From: Microstegium vimineum
Taxonomy: Eukaryota > Streptophyta > Magnoliopsida > Poales > Poaceae
NCBI GenBank assembly: GCA_022036555.1
Contig: CM039129.1
Span: forward strand, 40,424,649-40,488,648
Reading direction: 5' to 3'
Length of the DNA stretch: 64,000 nucleotides
Each line of letters opens with the position of its first letter. Position 1 is the stretch's first letter. A program made the position numbers and the translations under genes. This document shows, piece by piece, positions 11,187 through 20,455 of the stretch. Below the pieces are notes generated by a model. The model had not been told where the DNA came from and made no database searches. It worked only from the letters and a program-made list of their open reading frames with translations.

Positions 11187-12896
11187 ATGGCCGAAGAGAG
11201 AAATGTCAAGAAAGTCAATCCCAAGGATGTGGACTTGCACACCACGGACAGCAGCGAAGAAGTGCCCACTGACCACTACTTTACCACAGCTGCCATGTCC
11301 GCTGCTGAGAAAGCAAAAAGAAAAGAAGAAAGAAGATTGAGAAGAGAATCCAAGAGATTGCAACAAGAAGAGAAGGCACTCAATGAAGCTAGAAGCTTGA
11401 AGCTTGCCGAGAAGCTCCATAAGCAAGAAGTGAAGAAGTTGAAGAAGGAGCTCAAGGCAAAAGAGGAGGAGCTAAGGAAAAGCAAAGAGCAAGCCTCTCA
11501 AGTGGAGGTTGAATCTAGTAGCTCCGATGGTGATGGTAATGTGTCATACCAAGCCTCCAAGATAGTGAAGAAGGATGAGAAGAAGAAGAAGGGTGAGGGC
11601 AGCAAGAAATACTCTGACATATCCTTCAACTATTCTTCCATTTCTAATCATGAGCATAAACCTTTATTCCATGTTCCCACGGGCAAATTGCCTCACTTTG
11701 ATGGGACTAACTTTGCCAAGTGGAAACACTTGATGAAAGCATATCTTGTAGGTCTTCACCCCGGTTCATGGGAGATTGTCCATAGAGGATGTGAGCCTCC
11801 GGTGGATCCCACAAGCCCCACCACCACCGAGCTCCGTTGCATCAAACTCAATGCACAAGCAACTAGTGTGTTGCTAAGTGCATTGGATGGTGATGAGTAC
11901 AACAAGGTGATGGGATTGGAGGTTGCCAAGGAAATATGGGACACTTTGCATCTTGCACATGAGGGTATGAGCAAAGTAAGGCAATCCAAGATTGATCTAT
12001 TCATGGCCAAGCTCAAACGGTTCGTGATCAATGAAGGTGAAGGGCCACAAGAGATGTTTGATAGGTTGATGGTGATAGTGGGCAAGATTAGAGGCCTTGG
12101 TAGTGAAGAGGTCAATGATCACAAGGTTGTCAAGATCATGCTTGAAGCCTATTCTCCAAGGAATGAGACCGTTGTGACATTAGTAAGGGACAAGAAGAAG
12201 TTTGAGTACTTCACCCCAAGTGATGTGCTTGGAAGGATCATCACCTTTGACTTGCAAAGGGAAGAAGCCCAAGAGAGGAAGAAGCTTGGTGAGATGCAAG
12301 CAAGGATGGAGGGGATGAAGATCAAGGATGTGGCTCTCAAGGCCAACAAGTGCACAAGGAGAGCAGCCCCTAGCTGTCCTAAAAACAACAAGCAAGCTTC
12401 CTCAAGAAAATCACATGCAACCAAAGCCATCAAGCATGAACCCGAAGCTCCAACATCAAGTGATGGTGAAAATGAAGATGAGCAAGAGGAGAACATTGAT
12501 GACATGGCCCTATTCATGAGAAGATTCAACAAGGGCATCAAGAAGAATGGGTACAAGCTCATGAGGAGGAAGTTCTCAAGCAAGAAATCAAGAACTTGCT
12601 TTAGATGTGGTAGCACCGAGCACTTCATTGCCGAATGCCCAAATGAAAAGAAAGAAGACAAGTTTGGCAAAGGCAAGAGAGAAGACAAGGGTGACTACAA
12701 AAAAGGGAAGAGATATGTGGGTGAAGCTCACATTGGACATGGTTGGGACTCATCAACCGATAGCTCAAGTGAAGATGAGGAGATGGCCACCATTGCTATT
12801 CACAAGCCATCCACTTCACCAAGGCTCTTTAACAACATGTCCGATGATGATGAAAGCTCCCCTCACACTTGTCTCATGGCAAAGGTGAGAAGGTGA
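11187..12896 (+). CDS. copia (SIRE-like) Gag
   Basis: An open frame of 569 codons starts 37 nt after the primer site. Residues about 40-110 form a Lys/Glu-rich coiled coil (KAKRKEERRLRRESKRL onward). Residues about 165-365 look like a UBN2-type copia gag domain with FAKWKHLMKAYL and SALDGDEYNKV. A CCHC knuckle CFRCGSTEHFIAEC sits at about residues 471-484. This is the nucleocapsid precursor of the element. The frame is intact but ends artificially: at 12894 it runs into the TG start of another copia LTR, so the last residue and the stop belong to the inserted element. The rest of the polyprotein resumes, damaged, at 27719. Confidence 0.9.
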   Translation: MAEERNVKKVNPKDVDLHTTDSSEEVPTDHYFTTAAMSAAEKAKRKEERRLRRESKRLQQEEKALNEARSLKLAEKLHKQEVKKLKKELKAKEEELRKSKEQASQVEVESSSSDGDGNVSYQASKIVKKDEKKKKGEGSKKYSDISFNYSSISNHEHKPLFHVPTGKLPHFDGTNFAKWKHLMKAYLVGLHPGSWEIVHRGCEPPVDPTSPTTTELRCIKLNAQATSVLLSALDGDEYNKVMGLEVAKEIWDTLHLAHEGMSKVRQSKIDLFMAKLKRFVINEGEGPQEMFDRLMVIVGKIRGLGSEEVNDHKVVKIMLEAYSPRNETVVTLVRDKKKFEYFTPSDVLGRIITFDLQREEAQERKKLGEMQARMEGMKIKDVALKANKCTRRAAPSCPKNNKQASSRKSHATKAIKHEPEAPTSSDGENEDEQEENIDDMALFMRRFNKGIKKNGYKLMRRKFSSKKSRTCFRCGSTEHFIAECPNEKKEDKFGKGKREDKGDYKKGKRYVGEAHIGHGWDSSTDSSSEDEEMATIAIHKPSTSPRLFNNMSDDDESSPHTCLMAKVRR

Positions 12897-14049
12897 AAGC
12901 CCTTGTTTGGTTTTGGTCAATTGATGAAACCTATTGGACTAACCTTTTGCCTAAGTGTGTAGACAAAATGGAATTTGTAAGGTGTTAGTCCATTGGAAGA
13001 TACAATGATGATATTCGGTGATTATAGCACTCCAAAGCTTCATTTGATGGATAGCGGCTCGACTCAATGGTTAAATAGTTTTTACCTTTACTTGAGTCAT
13101 AGGGAATGCCGCGCTATCAAGAGGGGTGCAATCTAATCTAGTTACATGGGGATAAAAGTGCTCATGTCCTTAACTTATGCGTTTGAGAGACACCATGCAC
13201 TCACTGGCACTTAGGAAAGGTTCTCAGTGGTTCTCTGCAGAGCCACCGGTAGTACTGGTCTCCCACCGGTACTACCGGTGAGGATCAGTAGTACCGATCA
13301 GCAGCCGGTGAGAGTTTCTCGCATGCGAAGGCATCACCCTTTTGAACTACCGGTAGTACCGATGTGCCACCGGTAGTACCGGTCAGCCACCGGTAGTAGC
13401 AGCAGACTCTCTTTACGCAAGGTTCGGAAGGCTCCAACGGTCATATTTGTTGGACCGGTAGTACCGGTGAGACACCGGTAGTACCGGTAGTGTTCTGGAG
13501 TAGCAAGTATAAAGGTCGTGCCCCTTCTCTTTCGGCTAGTAGCCACTCATTCTAACTCGCCCCAACTCTGAGAAAAAGGCTCCCAAGCACAAGGCACTCC
13601 TCCCCTCTCTCCCTCCATGCTCTAGGCTTCAATCCCTTGCAATACTTGAGCTAGACAAGTGATATTAGAGAGTGAGGAACATCGATTCAAGACTTGAGCA
13701 CTTGGTTCCTCATCTAGCCGGTTTGGATTTGCATTTGTTACTCTTGGGTTCTTGAAACCCTAGCCGGCTAGGCGTTCTTTGTGTTGCCCATATTGATTCT
13801 TGGTTTCAGTCTTTGTGAGGGGACACAAAGTGTTTGTAATCCTCATTCGATCTTAGTGGAAACCTTGGGCGCTCTTTGTGTGGGCCTCAAGGAAGAGGCA
13901 AGGAGGTGAAAGAGACCCCGAACTTCGCGGTCACCTCAACAACGAGGAGTAGGAACTCTTGTGTAGAGTTGCCGAACCTCGGTATAAATCGTGAGTCTCG
14001 TGTGCATGTTGATGTGGAGGTAGCTTCGACTATCCTTGTTCTTCGTGTT
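12894..14049 (+). repeat. truncated LTR of a second SIRE-like copia (copia 2)
   Basis: TGAAAGCCCTTG at 12894 starts a sequence laid out like the LTR of copia 1, including TCTAGCCGG/TAGCCGGCTAG motifs, but with different palindromes (ACCGGTAGTACCGGT clusters, 13240-13500). It is cut at 14049 by the start of the Tekay LTR. No matching LTR end is found beyond the Tekay element, so part was deleted. Confidence 0.7.
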
Positions 14050-17000
14050 TGTAACACCCCTAGTGTTAATCACTTAATTAAAAATTGATCATGTCATCAT
14101 ATGCATTAAGCATCATCCTTTTGATTGAGAATCTTGTTATGCATTGAACTAAAATAAGTTTATTTGGTTGTGTTTGATCATTGGTATGAATGCAGGTCAT
14201 CTTTTCAAATTCCAAAAAGTTAAATTTGAATCCAAACCCTAATTCCCACACGGGGTGGATTAAACCCTAAACATGATTTTCAAAATCTATAAAGAAATTA
14301 CATATGGTTGTTTAAGCAATGTGATAGCTCTCTGTTTGAATTGCATTTGTTGTGTTTACAGTTTTTCAAGTGTTATTCAAGTTTTTAGAGTTTTTGAAAA
14401 GAGGGTAAATCCTTTTAAAAGGTTTTTAAATTTCAAAAATGCATTTTCATTTCTAGGCTGAATTTGCAAATGTGCATATTGACAAAGTTGTAGATCATGA
14501 AATTTTGAGCAACTTTCGTACTCAAAGTTTTTCATGAAAACCCTTGGAAGATTGTGCATTTTGCAATTTAGTACCAAGGGTTGTTCAGTCATTTCATCGA
14601 GCACTTGCATGGCGACGATGAACTCGACACCGACACCTGGCCGGACACCTGCCGAGCTCACCGTGCGATGTCTGGCCTCGACGCACGTCCTGTTGAGTGC
14701 GTGGCAACGCCACGGTCCCTTTCACGCCTTCAAAACGGGACGACGTCCACTCCTTGCCCTCTTTCCAAGCTCGTGTCGCCGTCTGCTCTGCTCCGCCGCG
14801 AGTTCGTTCCGCGTCGTCGAGCTAGCGCGGGTCCTCCAGTCATTGCCAATCCATCCAACCACCGCCAATGTCTTCGCAATAGTTTCACACATCTTACTCG
14901 AGGGCTGGTTGAAGCCGTCGAGCCTTCGTTTGCCCGGCACAACCTCATCTTCCCCATCTCCGGCGAGAGCGCCGCCGTTCTGGTCCGCGGTCGTTCTGGC
15001 TACCTAGGAGCCGCATTGTTTCTCTCTTTCTTGTTTTGTGTTCTTCGTTCGTTGCTGATCCTCGAACACCTCGCCGTTTCTCTTTTGGTGGTCTGCAGCT
15101 TCGGGAACGCCGTCGTTGCCGTCCTGCTCACCATTTCCGCCGGCACGGTCTTCGTCGACCGGTCGTTTTGCTTCATCCCCGGCCTCGATAGTAGGAGTTC
15201 AGTGACCTAGGTGAGTACCTTGAGCTATCCACGTGCTTGGTTTCCTTTGAATCGAGCCGTCGAGCTCTGTCCACGAGTGCCGTCGCGGTTCATGGCCGTC
15301 GCGACGGTGCGCTCGTCGGTCATTCGCGTTAGTTGATCTCTTTCGAGTCGGAGTCTTGCGCTAGCTTCGCCTAGTCGTCCTGAGTCTGTTCGCGTTGTTG
15401 GTTGATCGAGCGCGTGCGTGTTTTGGCCGGCGCACGTCACTCAGATCTTCAACGTCCGCCATTGCCGTTGACGAGGTCACGTAAGGAGGTTATAGCCTCG
15501 TTTTTCATGTGCGTTTTGTTCGCGTCATCTTCCTGAGTCTGTTTCGATGCTTGGTTGAGTCTAGTTTGGTCTGTGCTCGCCGGCGCATGAGCGGTCGAGC
15601 TCAAGTCGCCGCCATTGCCGCCGGTGAAATGTTTCTGAGGGATGAAAAGGGCTCTATCGTACCTCGATGGGTTCGGGATGACGAGTAGAGTCCAGCGCAT
15701 GAGTTGGTTGAGCCGCTACATAGCCGCCGGCGACACGCCTCCGTGTTTTGTGGTCACCGGCGCCGCTGCCCTGTTTTTGTGTCACAGACATGCGGGACCC
15801 AGGTGTCAGTGAAGGGTTTTCTTATTTTTCAGTTTTGCACAGTAATGCTTTTTGTTATTTTTGTATGTTTATTTCTGTGCATAAATAAATTCTGTAAAAA
15901 ATTGTGTATGCTCTCTGTGATGTGTAGTATTTAAGAAAAATATAACATGTCCAAAAATTGACTTTTCCATGATTTTTCATGCTCTGTATAATGCTCCAAA
16001 AATTCTGAAAATGTTTGTGTAACATTTATATACTGATACCTTACTGTACAAAAAGTTTGGGAATTTTTGGAGGAACTGTTGAACATGTCTATTTGAATAA
16101 TTATTTATAAAATGATTAGAAACCCTAATGACTTTAGGTTTTGGGTGATTTTGTATTGATTGTTACAAATGGTCATTTGTCCAGTGACAACCACAGTTTA
16201 GACATGCATTCTCATGTGTTGTTTGCTCAGTGCCTTTGGACATAATTATTAAACTTAATAATTAGTTAATCATGTTGTAAGTAAAGTGCTTTATGCTTTA
16301 GTGTAACTTTCTTTTCATGAAGGAAAGTTGCACTCAAGATGTTTAATCTGTTTTGTTCAGTTCTTAAGTACTTATTTGTGTGTTGCAAGGCATCATATCT
16401 ATCATTTTAAGCATCATCTAAGCATATCAATATATCATGTAGATTGTTCGTTGGTTGGGTTGCATAATCCCTCTCTCGAAGGGAATTTCTCTCTTGTTGA
16501 ATCTGAGCCCGAGTTTGTGTATCCCTCCAACCAAGGCAAGCCCCTGTGCATTCAAACCCTACCTTGTATTTAAAAGATTTTATTTAAATACACTTATGGT
16601 TATTATTGCATTGTTCTTACTTTATTAAATTCCTACTTGATGCATAGCTTTCTCCTTGTGTTAATTGTACCCTATACCTTGACACTTGTTTAAAGATGAA
16701 AACTTTTGCCAAAAATGCTTAGTATGCTTAGAGTTTTCTAGTAGGTGATTCCCGGTCACTTACACATAGCGCATTGCTTCGGCAAATGGTTATGATCTTT
16801 TGAGAAAGGTTTGTTGTTGGAAGTAATAATTCGTGATCGGGCGGACTCGGTGTTGGTGAGCCATCAGACATGGATATCTGGTGAGCGGGTTCTTTCCGCC
16901 TGTGTCATTAGGGACCGGCCATTGATGCATGACTAGGGTTGTGACTTTGGAGTACTTATCACATACTTTTGGAAGCCGGACTCTGGCTATTCTTGTCTTA

Positions 17001-17947
17001 AGAACGGTCAAACCGCACTAGGAGTGGAGAGATGCCGAGAGTAGTGTGTACCCTCCAAGTTAGCGAACTGGATGGAGGTGTACTGTGCTCTCGGGTGGCG
17101 GAACCCCGGTTTTGGTGAGAGGATCCAGGGAAAGGTAGTCATATGCGTGCTTTAAGAGGTTGTATATGTCGTGTGTTAGGGAAGCCCCAGCTGGGATAAA
17201 CCGGTTCGAATCGTCGTGTTCCTCGGATATGGAAACATAACCCTGTCTTCTTCATCGTAGTTAATGAAACTTAAATTGGATACTTGTTGGTTCCTTTCTG
17301 GATGGTTTATTACCCTATTATCAATCATAAATTTAGATTGGTACTTGAGTAATCTTTTAAATGAATGAAATGAATTTCAATTCTTTTTATAAATGCTCAT
17401 TTATGCAAAATACTTGATTCTTGCAAACCACCCTTGAATCCTATGACTTGCATACCTTTTGTCCACCAAATATTTTCTTTTGTCGGATAAGTCTTGTTGA
17501 GTACCCCGTACTCAGGGTTTGTTAACCCCTGTTGCAGATGAGGGTCCCAGTCCGGTCTGTGTGGCTTCGTGCTGCATGACCGTTGTTTTAGTTGATGAGG
17601 ATGAAGAGTAGTTGTCTTTGCTTGACTCTTGGGCAAGAGTACCTCGGTTGTTTGTATATACTGTATCAGCAGTTTGATAGTATGTTATCTTATGACACTT
17701 AAGTTATGTTTCAAAACTTATGGTTTGTAATATGACTCTAAATTTCCGCTACTTTGATGTAATATAAATTATTGTATTACTTCTGCAATGGTTGTAATGA
17801 GGAGATCCTGTTCAGAAAGAGGTGAATGACCCACTGTAAAGTGGTGACACATGATGGGCTAATTAAGGATGGGATCATTTGTTGGGATTAAGTCAGATGG
17901 ACTACTAATCCTGGCAAGTGGGCCCTTTCTTAAAAGGTTCCGTCACA
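14050..17947 (+). repeat. Tekay 5' LTR (about 3.9 kb)
   Basis: It starts TGTAACACCCC and ends CGTCACA immediately before the primer site. An AT-rich U3 start is followed by a GC-rich block (14590-15210) that ends in a good splice-donor-like CTAG/GTGAGTA at about 15210. A long AT-rich part follows. No known protein is recognised in the open frames. Confidence 0.9.
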
Positions 17948-17948
17948 A

Positions 17949-17961
17949 TTGGTATCAAAGC
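17949..17961 (+). promoter_or_regulatory. Tekay primer-binding site
   Basis: TTGGTATCAAAGC follows the LTR end after one base. It is an initiator tRNA-Met-type site with one change from the usual TGGTATCAGAGC. Confidence 0.85.
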
Positions 17962-18288
17962 TCTCCTTATTACAGATCTTGCAGTTGTAAAATCTTTCAA
18001 AATTGATTTGGATATTAAATTAAAATTTGATTTGAGTCCAAAAATTTCTTTAACTTATCTCTTCTCTTGTTCAAATAATAGGAGAGTAGTTTTAGGAATA
18101 TCAAGCTGATGGTATGAATATAGTTATATATATATGCCCTATAAATATGTTATGTAAATATTATCGTATTCGTAGGACGTATCATGCATCATATCATACA
18201 ACTTGGGATGGGTTTTTAAAATTTTGTTCTTAATCAATTAAAATCTATCATGTTACTTACTTATCTCCTTTAAAATCTTGTCTATAGG

Positions 18289-18957
18289 ATGACCAGGACT
18301 AAGCGCACGGCTCGCAAGTCATCCAGACCATTGGGAGTTCCTCGCTACAGGCTGGCGTCTCATGGAGACAGTGGTGAGAGCAGCCAGCAGGGTGCTAGTT
18401 GTTGTGGTCGTCGCAAGCTAAAGATCGAGCACTTGAGGGCTGACCTGTGCTGGATGACGACCAACAGGGACGAGTTTGCTAGCAGCACCCACGACCTGGA
18501 GGACAAAGTGGAGGAGCTGGAGGTTGAGCTGCAACAGTGTCAGGACCAGCTGGCAGAGAAGGATGCACAGCTGGCAGAGAAGGAGACCCAGCTAGCCAAC
18601 AAGACGACGGAGGTGACTCTCGCCGAGGGTTTTATGTACGAGGCGATGGGAGAGAGGAATGAAGCCTGGGACCAAGAGTTCTTGTTGTCGGAGATGTACC
18701 TCAACTTGGGGCACTATGTAGTTAACCTTGATGTGTACAACAATGTGCTTCATGAGGAAGTGCATCACCTCACCAACCTGCAGAACCCCGAGTATCAGCA
18801 GCAGGCCATGGCAGAGGACCTGGGAGACATTGTGCAGGCAGACTTGTCCTTTGGGAACCAGTTCTTTGCACCCACTCCTGAGGCTCAGGGTGGAGTCGAG
18901 CCAGAGGTGATCGCTAAGGACGAGCCAGAGGTGGTGGTCCTTAGTGACGACGAGTAG
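18289..18957 (+). CDS. Tekay upstream ORF with histone H3-tail-like N-terminus and coiled coil
   Basis: Open frame of 222 codons between the primer site and gag, separate from the polyprotein. After the initiator Met the first residues are TRTKRTARKSSRPLG, against ARTKQTARKSTGG in histone H3: positions 2-4 and 6-10 agree, including Lys4 and the ARKS around Lys9/Ser10. Residues about 46-110 form a coiled coil (DLEDKVEELEVELQQ, then two QLAEK repeats). The C-terminus is acidic (PEVVVLSDDE). The ATG directly follows TCTATAG, which looks like a splice acceptor. I do not recognise a named family. A role in chromatin recognition or capsid assembly is inference. It is undamaged although neighbouring gag is broken. 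Confidence 0.72.
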   Translation: MTRTKRTARKSSRPLGVPRYRLASHGDSGESSQQGASCCGRRKLKIEHLRADLCWMTTNRDEFASSTHDLEDKVEELEVELQQCQDQLAEKDAQLAEKETQLANKTTEVTLAEGFMYEAMGERNEAWDQEFLLSEMYLNLGHYVVNLDVYNNVLHEEVHHLTNLQNPEYQQQAMAEDLGDIVQADLSFGNQFFAPTPEAQGGVEPEVIAKDEPEVVVLSDDE

Positions 18958-19142
18958 TTCATGTATCATCTAGCTAGCTAGTTCGAGTGCGAGTAGTGGA
19001 TGTTGTAATATAATCTACCTTTATCGCTTTCAGAACTCGTTAGATTCCAGCACCTTTATGTTATGATGGTCATGTAATATATGTTTGTGCACTTGGGTAC
19101 TTTTATGCTTGTGTTTTAATAAAAGTATGTTTGTGCAAACAG

Positions 19143-20455
19143 ATGTCTGAACATAACAATGCTGAGGCACAGGATGGGGAATTTCCTGATCCACCCCCTC
19201 CACCACCAACCTTGGCACAAACTTTGGCGGTATTGATGAGTGTTTCTGTGGATAATGCTCGCCTCTTGAATGAACTCGCTCATCACCACAACCAAGGTGG
19301 TCATGGGAACCGGGGGCGCAATAATAATAATCAGGAAACGACTTATGTCGATTTCACAGACACTCGTCCTCCGGTTTTCACTAAGGCAGATGAGCCATTG
19401 GAAGTTGATGATTGGCTCTGCACCATGGAGCAGAAGTTTGAGCTGATTAATTGCACCCAGGTGCAGAAGCCAGTCTTGCAGCTCAGCAGCTTCGTGGTGT
19501 AGCTGGATCTTGGTGGTCGACCTTTGCAGCTATGCAGCCTGCGGGTCATCATGTCACTTGGACGGAATTTCGTGAGGCTTTTCATGCTCATTATATTCCT
19601 GCTAGTGTGATGGAGTCCAAGTTAGAAGAGTTCCTGACTCTGAAGCAGGGAGATTCAATAGTCATGTAGTACGTGGGCAAGTTCAACCATCTTTCCCAGT
19701 ATACTGTGGAGCATGTCAACACTGATGCTAAGAAGAAGAGGTGGTTTCTCAGGGGGCTATCGACTAAGATGCATACCATGCTTAGCCATAACCCTAATGC
19801 TACCTATCATGAGGTGGTGAGCATGGCTATTTCTGCTGAAAATTCTTTGCGCATCCATAGGGAGGCAAAGAAGAAGAAATCTTTTGTTGGTTCTTCCAGT
19901 GGTGGTCAGAAGAGGCAGAAGATTATCTACCACCCTCAGAACCATAATCGCTTTCAGTATCGTCCTCCTCAGCAATAGTCTGGGCAGCAATTCTTTGGGG
20001 GTTCTCAGTACCCTAGGCAGAATGCCGGTCCAACTAACCAAGTGGTTGCCAAACAAACGAGTAATGCCTGCTTCAACTATGGAAAAGTAGGACATTATTC
20101 CAATGTGTGTCCTCTTCCAAAGCAGTATAATTAGAAGTTTGCTGGGGGTCAGCAACAGCAGAAGCAGGGTGGTAATGTTGGGAATCAGAAGAACAAGAAC
20201 AAGCAGAAGACTAGGCGGGTGTTTCATGCCCAGGGTGAAGGGATGCCAGAAGGAGAACCCGTATTGCAGGGTATGTTTCCTATCAACAATCAACCTGCAA
20301 TTATTCTCTTTGATTCTGGTGCATCACATTCCTTCATTGATAAGTCATTTGTACTCAAGCATAGCATTCCTTTGTCTGAGTTAAAAATGGACTTTCATGT
20401 GCAAACACCGGGTGGTCATATCTCAACTAGAGAAGTGGTTTTAAAGTGTCTTTGA
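19143..20455 (+). pseudogene. Tekay gag and aspartic protease, broken
   Basis: The ATG at 19143 follows an acceptor-like GCAAACAG. A Pro-rich start leads into a Retrotrans_gag domain (GSWWSTFAAMQ... FREAFHAHYIP). A CCHC-like knuckle at about 20068-20112 has its second Cys replaced by Tyr (CFNYGKVGHYSNVC). The aspartic protease motif LFDSGASHSFID lies at about 20308. A frameshift near 19460 and three in-frame TAG codons (19666, 19976, about 20132) break it. At least the first two sit where relatives would have CAG. Protease continues across a further break near 20455 into the pol frame. Confidence 0.85.

Noticed and set aside
13240..13500. CRISPR-like array in the palindrome clusters
   Set aside because: Plant LTR context, irregular spacing, no leader or cas genes; the repeats are short palindromes, not spacers between direct repeats.
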